The notes under the pieces were generated by a model. That model was not told the origin of the DNA, did not search any database, and was given only the letters and a program-made list of their open reading frames with translations. Below are positions 1-9,248 of a DNA stretch of 64,000 nt, piece by piece; position 1 is the first letter of the stretch; every line of letters begins with the position of its first letter. Source of the stretch: Sphingomonas sp. Root241 (lineage in GTDB: Bacteria > Pseudomonadota > Alphaproteobacteria > Sphingomonadales > Sphingomonadaceae). A program made the position numbers and the translations under genes. The DNA is taken from positions 1,049,776 through 1,113,775 of the forward strand of contig NZ_LMIV01000001.1 in NCBI RefSeq assembly GCF_001428865.1. The letters are read 5' to 3'.

Positions 1-1
1 C

Positions 2-775
2 AACGATGCGGCGTTGGACATCGCGCCCGCCAACGCCGAGCTATCCGGCTATGCCGAGCGCCTCGGGCTGCACGCTGTCCAATCCGTCGTCTCGCCCTGG
101 CTCGGCGAAAGCGGATATGCGCGTCTGGAAAATGGCGATGCGGTGCTCATCGCCGACATGGCGGCGGTCGGGCCGGATTACCTGCCGGGCCACGCGCATG
201 CTGACAGCCTCAGTTTCGAGCTCTCGATCGGAACGGAGCGGATCATCGTGAACGGCGGAACTTCGGTCTATGGCGCCGGTCCGGAGCGGCAGCGGCAGCG
301 GGGTACCGCCGCGCACAGTACCGTCACGATCGCAGGACGAAACTCCTCCGACGTCTGGAGCGGCTTCAGGGTCGGGCGGCGTGCTCGCGTGTCTGGCGCA
401 CGCGTCTCGTGCTCGCTGGCAGGCTGCGAGGCCGAGGCGCGGCATGACGGCTATCGCACGCTCCCCGGACATCCCGAGCATGCCCGTCGGTGGTTCCTGG
501 GCGAGCGACAGCTTCGCGTGATCGATCGAATATCGCCCGCGCATCCCGGCGGGATCGCGCGCTACCATCTTCATCCGTCGATCCGCGCGGTAGCCGCCGG
601 GCCTTCCGGCGGCACGCTGCATTGTGCCAGCGGGCGTGTCCTGCGCTGGTCGAGTTCGGGCTCGGCGCGGCTGGAGGATTCCTCATGGCATCCGCGTTTC
701 GGGCAGACCATTCCGACCAGCTGCATCGCGATCGCTGCCGGCACGGCTGATACGGAATTTACGCTGAGCTGGTGA
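2..775 (+). CDS. Heparinase II/III-like protein, C-terminal part (5' truncated by window)
   Basis: The reading frame is open from base 2, so the visible part is the C-terminal ~257 residues of a longer protein. The segment PGHAHADSLSFEL, followed by a glycine/tyrosine-rich stretch and HSTVTI, matches the beta-sandwich C-terminal domain of heparinase II/III-family polysaccharide lyases. In that family the N-terminal (alpha/alpha) toroid, not visible here, carries much of the active site. The gene converges on the exopolysaccharide operon with one base between the two stop codons. By context it may trim or degrade an acidic polysaccharide made by this locus. The family call rests on motif recognition; substrate is unknown. 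Confidence 0.75.
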   Translation, partial: NDAALDIAPANAELSGYAERLGLHAVQSVVSPWLGESGYARLENGDAVLIADMAAVGPDYLPGHAHADSLSFELSIGTERIIVNGGTSVYGAGPERQRQRGTAAHSTVTIAGRNSSDVWSGFRVGRRARVSGARVSCSLAGCEAEARHDGYRTLPGHPEHARRWFLGERQLRVIDRISPAHPGGIARYHLHPSIRAVAAGPSGGTLHCASGRVLRWSSSGSARLEDSSWHPRFGQTIPTSCIAIAAGTADTEFTLSW

Positions 776-776
776 G

Positions 777-2018
777 CTAGCCGGCGCGCGTCAGCACGAT
801 GTCCTCGATGGTGACGGGGCCGGCATTTTGATTGGCGCCGCTGGTCGCCTTGAGTTCGAGAACCTGTGCCGAACAAGCGGCACCAACGACGAGGCCGTGC
901 TTGCCCGATGCGATCGGGGTCACCAGATTGTTCGCACCCAGCGCCTGTTTTTCGCCCTGACCGGCATAGCAATAAACCTGTGGATTGACCGTCACGTCGC
1001 CGGGCGAAGCGGGATCGACCGGCGCAATGCGCATCGCGATCGTGTAGGTGCCCGGGCGCAGGAAGAGCAGCTTGCGCGCCACCACCGCGCTGCGCTCGGA
1101 GGGCGCCTGCACGACGATCCGGGGCTTGCCGGTGCTTTCGTTCTTGTCGAACGATGCGAAGACTTCCTGATCGGTCCTGAGCTCCCAGGCAATCGGGGTC
1201 AGACCGGAAACAGAGGCGTCGGTGAGGCCGGGATTCTGAAGCAGGCTCGGCGACGCCTTGGGTGTGCGAAGATAGAAGTCGCGAGCACGCTCGACATAGC
1301 CTGCACCCGCCAGCGACTCCAGCAGCAGCCGCCCCAGGGTGGCGCTGTCGGAGAAGTTTGCCAGGCCTCCAGACTCGTTGACGAGCGCCGTCATTGCTAT
1401 CGGATCTCCCTTGTTCGTGAGAGCGAAGCGCAACATGTCGCCCACCCACGGAGTCCGCGCCTTGACGTAGGGAATAAGCTCGCGGCGTATCGGAGCTTCG
1501 GTCAGCGCATCGACGAGCCTCTCGAACAACAGACTGTTCAGCTCGGGGTGGATGCGCAGGACATAGTCGTAATGCCGCAGCGCGCCCGCGATATCGTCGT
1601 TCGCGACGCTCCGCTCGACGTGCCACAGCTGCAACGCGGTCTCGCGCGGCGAGAGCTTCAGCGACAGATCCGACAGCCGCTGCACATCTTTCGGGCGATG
1701 CTGTACTTCACGCACCGCGAGCATGACGAAATAGGGGCGGGGATTGATCGGATCCCCCTTCAGCGACCGCTGCGCTATTCGCTCCACGGCCGCGACATTT
1801 TTGGCATTTATGCCATTCAATGTGACCGTGAGTGCCTTGTTCGCCAACGCCGATGAATCGTTGGGCGAAAGGCGCAGCGCCGCGTCCGGACTGGCGTCCC
1901 GCGACGCGGCGGTGAGCGCCGACACTGCGGCGAAATAGGCGCCCGCCACGAAACAAAGCGCCACGGCCGAGCGCGCGATGTCGGTCCTCCGGAAAGGGCG
2001 GCGAAATCGCATTGCCAT
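777..2018 (-). CDS. TPR-like exopolysaccharide-locus protein, membrane-anchored
   Basis: A protein of 413 residues with a basic N-terminus and one hydrophobic segment at about residues 15-35, probably a signal anchor. Residues 45-200 are helical and resemble degenerate tetratricopeptide repeats (LSPNDSSALANKAL, GDPINPRPYFVML, KLSPRETALQLWHV). The C-terminal third is rich in beta-type sequence and could be a carbohydrate-binding or jelly-roll domain. It starts 6 bases after the Wzc-type gene stops, so it is the last gene of the exopolysaccharide operon. A periplasmic scaffold role in chain assembly is inferred from position only; I recognise no catalytic motif. Confidence 0.75.
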   Translation of the reverse strand: MAMRFRRPFRRTDIARSAVALCFVAGAYFAAVSALTAASRDASPDAALRLSPNDSSALANKALTVTLNGINAKNVAAVERIAQRSLKGDPINPRPYFVMLAVREVQHRPKDVQRLSDLSLKLSPRETALQLWHVERSVANDDIAGALRHYDYVLRIHPELNSLLFERLVDALTEAPIRRELIPYVKARTPWVGDMLRFALTNKGDPIAMTALVNESGGLANFSDSATLGRLLLESLAGAGYVERARDFYLRTPKASPSLLQNPGLTDASVSGLTPIAWELRTDQEVFASFDKNESTGKPRIVVQAPSERSAVVARKLLFLRPGTYTIAMRIAPVDPASPGDVTVNPQVYCYAGQGEKQALGANNLVTPIASGKHGLVVGAACSAQVLELKATSGANQNAGPVTIEDIVLTRAG

Positions 2019-2024
2019 CGCGGC

Positions 2025-4244
2025 TCAGCCGTCCCGTGCGTTGGTGTCGGCCGTGTCCCCATATCCATAGCCATAGCCGTACCCATAGCCATAGCCTGCG
2101 TGGCGGCTGCTGAGCTTGGTGAGGACGCCGCCGAAGATGTGGGCATGCACCGAATGGAGGCGATCCAGCGCCGCACGTACGCCGCGGACGGCCACGCGTT
2201 CGGTCTCGATGACATAGATGCAGCCCTCGACTGCCTTGGACAGCAAGGGAGCATCGGCGAGACCGAGGATCGGCGGAGCATCGACCACGACATGATCGAA
2301 GTGCTCGAGCAGCTGTTCGATCAGCATCGACATCCGGTCGCTGCTGAGCAGTTCGGCCGCGCTCGGCGGGGTGGGGCCGGCGCTGAGCAGGCTCAACCCC
2401 TTGAAGCTGGAGGGCTTGATCAGCTTCTGCCAGTCATTGTCGCCGGCGAGGATATTGCTGAGACCGGCGGCATTGTCGGCATCGAGGAACTGATGGATCG
2501 AGGGCGATCGCATGTCCGCGTCGAGGATCAGCACGTTCTTTCCGGTACGGCCGAGGACGACCGCCATGGCGAAGCTCGTCGTGCTCTTCCCTTCGGCCGG
2601 GCTGGTGCTGGTGACCATGAAGGCGCGCGGCACCCCGTGATCGGTCGAGAAAGCGAGATTCGACCGGATGCTGAGATATGCCTCGGACACGGAGGATTTG
2701 GCGTCCATCAGCTGCTGAAGCGCGTCTCCCTCCTCGATATTCGGCACGCTGCCCAGCAACGGAATCTGGAGCTGTTTGCTCACCTCGCCAGGTTCGCGGA
2801 AGCCTTCATCGATCTGCTCGAGAGCAAAGGTAGCCAGGCCGGCAAGGGCGAAACCCGCCACCAGCGCGAGCGCCATGTTGAACATGAGCCGCGGCGAGGA
2901 CTGCCGGTCCGGGACCTTGGCGACATCGACCAGCGCGATGTTGTTGGCACCCACGCCCGCGACGCCGATCTCCTTGTAGCGCTGCAAAAGCCCATCATAG
3001 AGCTGACGATTGGTGTCCGCTTCGCGCTGATAGATGTTGTACTGGATGCTGTCGCGGCTCTGCTTGCCGAGCTGCAGCCTCAGCGTCTCGACCTGCCGCC
3101 GCAGGCCCTCTTCGCGCATCTGCGCCTCGCGATATTCCGTCGAACGGCTGCTGTCGACGCGTGCTTCCTCGCGCGAGATCGCCGAATCCAGCGACTGGAG
3201 TTGCTCGGCGAGGGCGCGCGACGCCGGATAGCCGGGCTCGAACTGAACAGAAAGCTTGGCCAGTTCGGAGGCGACCTCCGCGCGGCGCTGGCGAAGCGAC
3301 GAGATCGCCGGATTGGTCAGCGCCTGCGGAGAGGCCCCGCGCTGCCGGACCGAGCGGCTTTCTGCCGCCAGACGATCGGCGGTCGCCGACGCCAGTGCGG
3401 CGTTCAATGCCTCGAGGTCGCTGGAGACCAACGTGCGCTCGACTTCGGTCCTGCCATCTGCGCTCTTGCTGGTGCCAAGCGCCGTGATGCCCTTTTCCGC
3501 GGCATAGTTCACGAGATCGCGCTCGGATGTTTCGAGACGGGTGCGAAGATCCGCCAGTCGCGATTCGAGGAATTTGCGCGCATCCGCTGTGGAGGCGAAG
3601 CGGCGATCCATGCTCGCCTCGATGAACTGCTGCGCCCATGTGTTGGCGATCTGGGCTGCCAGCTCAGGAGAGCCGCTGGTGTATTTGATGTCGACAAGGG
3701 CGGAATTGCGGATCGGCGAGATCGCAATGTTGCTCTGCAGGATCTGGACGGCCGCTTTCTCGCGCTTCGCCCTCTCGACTGCAGTCAACGCCTGGCCCTT
3801 CTGGCCAAACACGGAACCGCTTCCGTCCAGCTGGACGCCATGCGCCTCGAAGAAATCATTGCGTGTCGCCAGATTCAGCACCTTGGCGACGCGTTCCGCC
3901 AGGGATCGTGCGGCGAGCAGCGAATATTGGGTCTGATAGAATTCGAGATCTCGCCCCGACGCTGCAGACTCCAGCCCCTCTACGTTCGTGACCTTCTTCT
4001 GGTCGCGGCTGATCTCGATGCGCGACGTCGCCGTATATTTCGGCGTCATGAGCATCGTTATCACCAGGCCCACGACCAGCGTCGAGCAGATGATCCCGAT
4101 GATCACCCACTTCCACCGCAACGCTACCTGCCAATATTGGAGCAGGAGCGGCGGCTCGAGACCCTGCTGGGGCGCGGCGAGCTCGGCTGGAACTACCTGG
4201 CCTCCTCGTGATGGGTCTTGAGCGGAGAAGTTCGACTGCAGCAT
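2025..4244 (-). CDS. Wzc-type polysaccharide co-polymerase fused to BY-kinase
   Basis: A protein of 739 residues combining a Wzz/GumC-like chain-length domain with a bacterial tyrosine kinase. Transmembrane segments lie near 45-65 and 455-475 and flank a long coiled-coil periplasmic region. The cytoplasmic kinase has Walker A SPAEGKST (548-555), Walker A' LILDADMRSP (572-581) and Walker B VVVDAPP (652-658). The tail is a run of six Tyr-Gly dipeptides (717-729), standing in for the usual tyrosine cluster that is autophosphorylated in Wzc proteins. In this family, cycles of phosphorylation control polymerisation and export with Wza. The gene follows the Wza-like gene in the operon. The family is clear; substrate polymer is unknown. 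Confidence 0.92.
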   Translation of the reverse strand: MLQSNFSAQDPSRGGQVVPAELAAPQQGLEPPLLLQYWQVALRWKWVIIGIICSTLVVGLVITMLMTPKYTATSRIEISRDQKKVTNVEGLESAASGRDLEFYQTQYSLLAARSLAERVAKVLNLATRNDFFEAHGVQLDGSGSVFGQKGQALTAVERAKREKAAVQILQSNIAISPIRNSALVDIKYTSGSPELAAQIANTWAQQFIEASMDRRFASTADARKFLESRLADLRTRLETSERDLVNYAAEKGITALGTSKSADGRTEVERTLVSSDLEALNAALASATADRLAAESRSVRQRGASPQALTNPAISSLRQRRAEVASELAKLSVQFEPGYPASRALAEQLQSLDSAISREEARVDSSRSTEYREAQMREEGLRRQVETLRLQLGKQSRDSIQYNIYQREADTNRQLYDGLLQRYKEIGVAGVGANNIALVDVAKVPDRQSSPRLMFNMALALVAGFALAGLATFALEQIDEGFREPGEVSKQLQIPLLGSVPNIEEGDALQQLMDAKSSVSEAYLSIRSNLAFSTDHGVPRAFMVTSTSPAEGKSTTSFAMAVVLGRTGKNVLILDADMRSPSIHQFLDADNAAGLSNILAGDNDWQKLIKPSSFKGLSLLSAGPTPPSAAELLSSDRMSMLIEQLLEHFDHVVVDAPPILGLADAPLLSKAVEGCIYVIETERVAVRGVRAALDRLHSVHAHIFGGVLTKLSSRHAGYGYGYGYGYGYGDTADTNARDG

Positions 4245-4280
4245 GGTGGTCTTTCAGAAGGTCAGGAAGCGATCAGGTCA

Positions 4281-5006
4281 CTATTGCAATAGCACAACGA
4301 GCGGCGCGGTGAGCAACGGTGCGACCGACAGGACATCGCGGAAAATGCGGCGAGCCTGAGAATCACCCACGACGATCACGTCGTTCGCATAGACCTCGGG
4401 ATCATCATAGGCTCCGTTCCGGATCGCTTTCAAATCGTAAAGCGCGGCCATCTTCTGGCCGCCGACGGTGCGAAAAATCACCACTTCCTTGAGCTTCGCG
4501 AACTCGCCCGCACCCTTGGCGGTCGCGACCGCGCGCATGAGGGTCATGCGGCCGATGACCGGGTATAGACCGGGTTCCTTCACCTGACCATCGACGGTGA
4601 TCACCTGGCTCACCGTTTCCTTGAGGTTGACGGTAACCTGGGGGTCGCGAATGTAGCGGCCGCGCAGCCGTTCCTCGATGACCTCCTCGAGCTCGCCAGG
4701 CGTCTTGCCGGCGGCTTCGATGATCCCGGCGAGCGGGAAGGAAATGCGGCCGCCTGCGTCGGTCTGCACCTCTTTCTTGCTCAGCTCCTCGATGCCGAAC
4801 ACGTCGATGACCAATCGATCGAACGGGCCGATCAGATAGGGCCGGTTCTGCTCGAAAAGGTCCGCGCGCTGGGGCGGCGGCAACGCGTCTGCATTAACCA
4901 CCTGCAGGCGCGCATTTCCCTTCGTGCTCGGCGTCAACGGCGCATCGCCCGCGCACGCGGCAAGCGCGAGGCAGAGGCAAAGCGGTACCACTCGATTGAT
5001 CATCAT
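4281..5006 (-). CDS. Wza/GumB-type polysaccharide export lipoprotein
   Basis: A 241-residue protein with a short signal sequence ending in a lipobox LAAC (Cys at residue 18), so it is predicted to be an outer-membrane lipoprotein. The segment YLIGPFDRLVIDVFG begins the polysaccharide biosynthesis/export domain, and VITVDGQVKEPGLYPV begins an SLBB domain. Its length is close to GumB and gellan-type GelD proteins and shorter than E. coli Wza (about 380 residues). It should form or contact the outer-membrane channel through which the Wzc-regulated polymer leaves. It sits 36 bases upstream of the Wzc-type gene in the same operon. Confidence 0.9.
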   Translation of the reverse strand: MMINRVVPLCLCLALAACAGDAPLTPSTKGNARLQVVNADALPPPQRADLFEQNRPYLIGPFDRLVIDVFGIEELSKKEVQTDAGGRISFPLAGIIEAAGKTPGELEEVIEERLRGRYIRDPQVTVNLKETVSQVITVDGQVKEPGLYPVIGRMTLMRAVATAKGAGEFAKLKEVVIFRTVGGQKMAALYDLKAIRNGAYDDPEVYANDVIVVGDSQARRIFRDVLSVAPLLTAPLVVLLQ

Positions 5007-5012
5007 ATTCTC

Positions 5013-6509
5013 TTAATTTTCGCGGGGATGGGCTAGCCGAGAGCGCCCTTCACTTCCACCGTTTTCTGTGCGGGGTGCGTCGGAGGCGGGTGGGGCGAAG
5101 GCACCCTGGAGCCAGATCGCGCAGAGCGCGGCGACGCACATGAGCGAAGGCGTGCGCAACGGATAGTCGGCGATGCTCGCCAGTCCGAAGAGCAGGAGCA
5201 GCGCCGAGCCGAGCCGGGAGAGTGCAACCTCGCGCCGGCCGATCGGCTTCGCGAACCATGCCTTGTACGATCCCCGGGCCCAGAAGAAGACGATCAGGGC
5301 CAGCAGGAGGAGGCCAACGGCCCCCGCCGTCATATAGGCCTCCAGCCAATCGTTGTGGGCGTGGTTCACATAGGTCGGCTTGAGCAGCCATGACGGCTCG
5401 TCGAGCTGATATACCTGCTCGAACGAGCCGATGCCGGAGCCGACCGGGAAATATTTCCCTGCGAGATTGGCGATCGGGCCCCACATCCGGAACCGCAGAT
5501 CGGCATTCTCGTCATAAGCGAGAAGCCGGTTTATGGATTCGGCGCGCGAGAGAAACAGGAACAACAGCGTCAGGCCGGCGACGGCCGCGCCCGCAAGCAG
5601 ATAGAGGGGGAGGAGGCCCGACCGGCCCTGGCGCGCGCCCGGCTTGTGATACAGCAAGGGAATGAAGATCAGGCCGACCAGCGCTACCAGCATGCCGCCG
5701 CGCGAACCGGCGACGAGTATCAGCGGAATGATGAACATCGACGCGGCGAACAGCGCCCAGAGGTGGAAGCTGGCCCGACCGGATGAATCTCGCCGGGTGC
5801 CCATATAGACCGCTAGTACCGGCAGCAGGCATGCGAGGTAGACTGCGGCGTGGTTGCGGTTGGCGAAGAGCCCCACCGGTGCGCCCTTGTTGCTGACGCT
5901 GTAGAAATAGAGGACGCTCTCGTCCGAGCCGGCGAGCTGCAGCAGCCCCAGCACGGCGGAAGCCAGGCCCAGTGCGATCAGCAGCGGGAGCAGCTTCAAT
6001 TGCTCGTCGCGATTGATCTGCACGCCGATCAGGAGCACCGCCAACGGAGTGAACAGGGAGTAGAGCGCGTTCACGGTCGCGGCCGGAACGAGGCTCAGGG
6101 GGCGCCATATCTGGCCGATCCCGGACGCCTCGTCGAGGCGCGCGATCAATTCTCTTCCGGGAAGCTGCGTCCAGATCGAGGGGGGAAGCGGAATCAGATG
6201 GGCGGCGGTGACGGCGATCAGCAGCGCCGCGATCGCAAAAACCAAGGCGTGGCGCCGCACGTCCGCCCAGGTGAGCGTCCACAAAGCGACGCCGCAGACG
6301 AGCAGCGACAAGGGACGCAAGAGAATGAGGGAATGAATGTCCCCCCGCGCCCCCCCGCCTATCGCGAAGGCGAGCACCAGGAAGCCGGCCAGAATCCAGA
6401 ACTGGATGGAATTCCCCGTATGACTCGATGCGAACTTAAACGGGAAATGCACGCTGCCGGTGCTGCGCCTGCTCCTCGCGGAAGCCCCGCCATAGTGTCT
6501 GGAGCGCAT
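5013..6509 (-). CDS. O-antigen ligase/Wzy-like polymerase membrane protein
   Basis: A polytopic membrane protein of about 498 residues. Many hydrophobic segments surround a large loop containing the typical WaaL/Wzy_C-like stretch GSGIGSFEQVYQ and YVNHAHNDWLEAYMTAG. That motif defines the O-antigen ligase superfamily, which includes exopolysaccharide polymerases. The ATG at 6509 is preferred because AGGA lies six bases upstream; a TTG at 6542 is also in frame. The stop is six bases before the Wza-like start. In this operon it is most likely the polymerase (Wzy role) linking repeat units in the periplasm; a ligase role cannot be excluded. Confidence 0.85.
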   Translation of the reverse strand: MRSRHYGGASARSRRSTGSVHFPFKFASSHTGNSIQFWILAGFLVLAFAIGGGARGDIHSLILLRPLSLLVCGVALWTLTWADVRRHALVFAIAALLIAVTAAHLIPLPPSIWTQLPGRELIARLDEASGIGQIWRPLSLVPAATVNALYSLFTPLAVLLIGVQINRDEQLKLLPLLIALGLASAVLGLLQLAGSDESVLYFYSVSNKGAPVGLFANRNHAAVYLACLLPVLAVYMGTRRDSSGRASFHLWALFAASMFIIPLILVAGSRGGMLVALVGLIFIPLLYHKPGARQGRSGLLPLYLLAGAAVAGLTLLFLFLSRAESINRLLAYDENADLRFRMWGPIANLAGKYFPVGSGIGSFEQVYQLDEPSWLLKPTYVNHAHNDWLEAYMTAGAVGLLLLALIVFFWARGSYKAWFAKPIGRREVALSRLGSALLLLFGLASIADYPLRTPSLMCVAALCAIWLQGAFAPPASDAPRTENGGSEGRSRLAHPREN

Positions 6510-6607
6510 CTTCGATCCTGATAGTTGAGACACTGCGATCAACTCGCCCGCCTGAGGTGGCCCACCCGGCCTTGAAGGATTTTTCCGCGAAATGCGTCAA
6601 TATTCGT

Positions 6608-7870
6608 TCAAAGAGACCAGAGCGAGAAGCCTGGTTTGGCAGTCCTCAGGCGAAGCGCATCCTTCAGGTCGCACAGAGTGCCGCCTGTGCGCAACATGTC
6701 CCAAAGCGCTTCTTCGCCCAATTCGAGATATTGCTGATGGGGGACGGCGAGAACCACCGCATCATATTTGCCCTGCAGGGCGTCCGATGAGAGGGAGAGG
6801 CCCGTTTCCTCCTCGGCATGGTGCGCATCGGCCAAGGGGTCATGGACCACAACCGTGTGCCCATGCGCCTTCAGGCCCGCGACGAGGTCGGTTACCTTGG
6901 AGTTGCGCAAATCCGGGACGTTCTCCTTGAACGTCAGGCCGAGCACCAGGATCGATCCCGCGGTCTCGCCCACCGCCCGGTGGACCGAGTCTGCGACGTA
7001 GCGTGCCATTCCATCATTGGTAGACCTGCCCGCGAGGATCAGCGCGGGATTGTGGCCAAGCTGCTCGGCGCGGAAGCTGAGATAATAAGGGTCGACGCCG
7101 ATGCAGTGACCGCCGACGAGGCCGGGCTGGAATGGCAGGAAGTTCCACTTGGTACCGGCGGCGGCGAGTACGTCCCAGACCGAAATGTCCATCTTGGCGA
7201 AGATCTGCGCAATCTCGTTCATGAGCGCGATGTTCACGTCGCGTTGCGTATTCTCGATGACCTTGGCTGCTTCCGCCACCTTGATCGACGCGGCCCGGAA
7301 TGTACCTCCGCTGGTCACCGCTCCATAAATTTCTGCAAGCTTGTCGGTTACCGCCGGAGTCTGTCCGGCTATCACCTTGGTGATCTTGTCTACGGTGTGC
7401 TCGCGGTCGCCGGGATTGATGCGTTCCGGCGAATAACCGAGGAAGAAGTCCTCGCCACAGCGAAGGCCGGTGAGCCGCTCGATTTCGGTCCCGCAGATTT
7501 CCTCGGTGACGCCAGGATAGACGGTGCTTTCGTAGACGATGATTGGTTTGCGATCGGCCGACAGCATCGCCGCGACGCTACGTGTGGCAGACAGGATCGG
7601 CCGCAGATCGGGAACGTTGTTCTGATCGACCGGCGTGGGCACGGTCACGATGTAGACATCGGCCGCGGCACAATCGTCCTCGGCACCGGTTATGTGAAGC
7701 GGCGAGGCCTTGAGCCGCGCGGATTCGATCTCCGCCGTGCGGTCGTGACCTTCTTGCAGTTCACTGATCCGCGACGGATCTATATCGAGCCCCCAGGTGT
7801 CGAACTTGTCTGCCAATGCGACGGCCAGCGGCAGGCCCACATACCCCAATCCTAACACAACAATTTTCAC
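6608..7870 (-). CDS. Nucleotide-sugar 6-dehydrogenase (TviB/WbpO-like)
   Basis: A 420-residue UDP-sugar dehydrogenase that oxidises C6 of a UDP-hexose or UDP-N-acetylhexosamine to the uronic acid using NAD. The N-terminal Rossmann motif GLGYVG is at residues 7-12. YIVTVPTPVD and YESTVYPGVTEE follow, with catalytic Cys256 in GGHCIGVDPYYLS. The sequence style, including LQEGHDRT near residue 40, is closer to TviB/WbpO (UDP-HexNAc dehydrogenase) than to UDP-glucose dehydrogenase. The GTG at 7870 is chosen because it places the GxGxxG motif at the usual distance. It is the first gene of the exopolysaccharide operon. Confidence 0.88.
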   Translation of the reverse strand: MKIVVLGLGYVGLPLAVALADKFDTWGLDIDPSRISELQEGHDRTAEIESARLKASPLHITGAEDDCAAADVYIVTVPTPVDQNNVPDLRPILSATRSVAAMLSADRKPIIVYESTVYPGVTEEICGTEIERLTGLRCGEDFFLGYSPERINPGDREHTVDKITKVIAGQTPAVTDKLAEIYGAVTSGGTFRAASIKVAEAAKVIENTQRDVNIALMNEIAQIFAKMDISVWDVLAAAGTKWNFLPFQPGLVGGHCIGVDPYYLSFRAEQLGHNPALILAGRSTNDGMARYVADSVHRAVGETAGSILVLGLTFKENVPDLRNSKVTDLVAGLKAHGHTVVVHDPLADAHHAEEETGLSLSSDALQGKYDAVVLAVPHQQYLELGEEALWDMLRTGGTLCDLKDALRLRTAKPGFSLWSL

Positions 7871-8062
7871 GAAGCTTCCTCGCGGATAGAGATCAGGCCG
7901 AACCCCGGGCCAGCGTTCGCCTCGTAACCAAAGTCGCGAGTGACGCAAGGTCTAGCTGCGGCGCGCCGCGGGCCGGCGGAGGCTTCGCGATTGGCGGGGC
8001 GAATCTCCGTGTTTCGCGGCATGCTTTCGGCCTGCGCCAATCTCGGTGGTCGCAGGTCCGTT

Positions 8063-8836
8063 TCAGCTGCGGGTGTTCAATATCCAGCGATCGCCGTTTT
8101 CGAATCCCATCGCGCTCAGGCGGCCCGACGCGAATGCGCCGGTGTCCAGCCCGATGCGGTGCGGCAGCTGCTCCACTTCGTCGGAGATCGTGTGGCCGTG
8201 CACGATGACTTTCTCGAGAGTGCCTTCATGGTTGATGAAGCTTTCCCTGATCCACCGCAGGTCCTTGATCCGCTGCTGCGCAAGCGAGGTGCCGGGATCC
8301 ACGCCGGCGTGGACGAAGGCGTAGTCGCCCAGGATGATGACGTCCTCGAACGCGGAAAGGAAATCGATGTGCGCGGCGGGAACCATGCGCTGCAACGCCT
8401 GCATCAGCGCAGGATAGTCCATCTCGCAAAATTCGTCCTCGGTTATCCCATAGCTGAGGATGGTTTCCCGGCCGCCGATGCGAGTGAAGAAGCGCAACGC
8501 GCGCTCATCCCCGGAGAGTGCGTTCAGGAAAACCTCCTCGTGATTGCCGCAGAGTGAGCGAACGCACGGATGCGATTGTTGCAGTTGTCGGAGCCGTTCG
8601 ACGACCTGAGCAGATTCGGGGCCACGATCGATGAGGTCGCCCAGTAATATCAGCTGTGTTTCCGCAGGCGGTCTCGCGGCGTCGTCCGCCGCTATCCTGT
8701 GCAGGATTTCGTCGAGGAGATCGAGGCGCCCATGGATGTCGCCGATCGCATACACCCGGATGCCGGGAGGTATCTCAGCAGAAGGTCCGGAGCGAAGGGC
8801 CCTCGAAGCCTTTCGTGAGAACAACTTGGTCAACAT
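8063..8836 (-). CDS. Metallophosphoesterase (serine/threonine phosphatase-like)
   Basis: The calcineurin-like phosphoesterase signature is complete: GDIHGR, GDLIDRGP, GNHEE, then a later VHAGVD and VHGHT for the remaining metal ligands. This arrangement is that of PrpE/ApaH-like and PPP-type bacterial phosphatases. The start is placed at the methionine before LTKLFSRKAS; an upstream methionine at 8872 is also open. It lies beside exopolysaccharide genes but is separated from them by about 190 bases, which suggests its own promoter. Substrate (phosphoprotein, including the phosphorylated Wzc tail, or diadenosine tetraphosphate) cannot be told from sequence. Confidence 0.85.
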   Translation of the reverse strand: MLTKLFSRKASRALRSGPSAEIPPGIRVYAIGDIHGRLDLLDEILHRIAADDAARPPAETQLILLGDLIDRGPESAQVVERLRQLQQSHPCVRSLCGNHEEVFLNALSGDERALRFFTRIGGRETILSYGITEDEFCEMDYPALMQALQRMVPAAHIDFLSAFEDVIILGDYAFVHAGVDPGTSLAQQRIKDLRWIRESFINHEGTLEKVIVHGHTISDEVEQLPHRIGLDTGAFASGRLSAMGFENGDRWILNTRS

Positions 8837-8977
8837 TGCGGGTCCGAGTTGCCTTCCGTCAAATTTGAGCAAACGACGTGCCGCCGGTAGCCTCCCTGCC
8901 CGCTCGCTTTAGGAGCCATCCAAGCACGCGCCTGTCATATACCACGTTGCATGGCGATTTGAGTGCCCGAAAACAAA

Positions 8978-9003
8978 AGTGGCGGCCCTTTCGGGCCGCC
9001 ACT
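8978..9003 (-). terminator. Rho-independent terminator
   Basis: An 11-bp perfect stem (8978-8988 with 8993-9003) closes a four-base loop. Reading on the minus strand it is followed by TTTTGTTT. It lies 24 bases past the stop of the small exported protein gene and should end that transcript before the phosphatase gene. Confidence 0.85.
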
Positions 9004-9026
9004 CGTAACTCCGGATACCGGACAGC

Positions 9027-9248
9027 TTACGGGCTGTCGGGATCGTCGTCGTTGTTGGCGAGCGCGATCGCGCCGCCGATGATCGCGGCCGTGGCAAGCA
9101 CGCCGATGATCACGGCAGGAGCCAGTTCGCTATCCTTTTCGCTCGCCGTCGAGGCGCGCGAAAGCGACAGCTTGGAGGCCGGAGCCGCCACAACTGGGGT
9201 GGCAGCCATCGTAACGACTGCAGCCGCCGTAAGAAGCTTTGACAACAT
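9027..9248 (-). CDS. Small exported protein with C-terminal membrane helix
   Basis: A predicted protein of 73 residues. It begins with a signal-like stretch (LLTAAAVVTMAATPVVAAPA), then a Ser/Arg-rich spacer, then a hydrophobic helix (PAVIIGVLATAAIIGGAIAL), and ends with an acidic NNDDDPDSP tail. The ATG at 9248 is chosen because GAGGGAG stands nine bases upstream. It has a strong terminator after it and an intergenic region of 360 bases before it, so it is a single-gene unit. I do not recognise the family; its place among polysaccharide genes suggests, but does not show, an envelope role. Confidence 0.7.
   Translation of the reverse strand: MLSKLLTAAAVVTMAATPVVAAPASKLSLSRASTASEKDSELAPAVIIGVLATAAIIGGAIALANNDDDPDSP

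Noticed and set aside
2100..4211. A 703-codon open frame opposite the Wzc-type gene
   Set aside because: It mirrors the real gene in a high-G+C region, has Arg/Asp/Gly-rich sequence with no domain, and lacks a ribosome-binding site.
7871..8062. Small gene between the dehydrogenase and the phosphoesterase
   Set aside because: Frames are short, lack ribosome-binding sites and show no codon bias; treated as promoter region.
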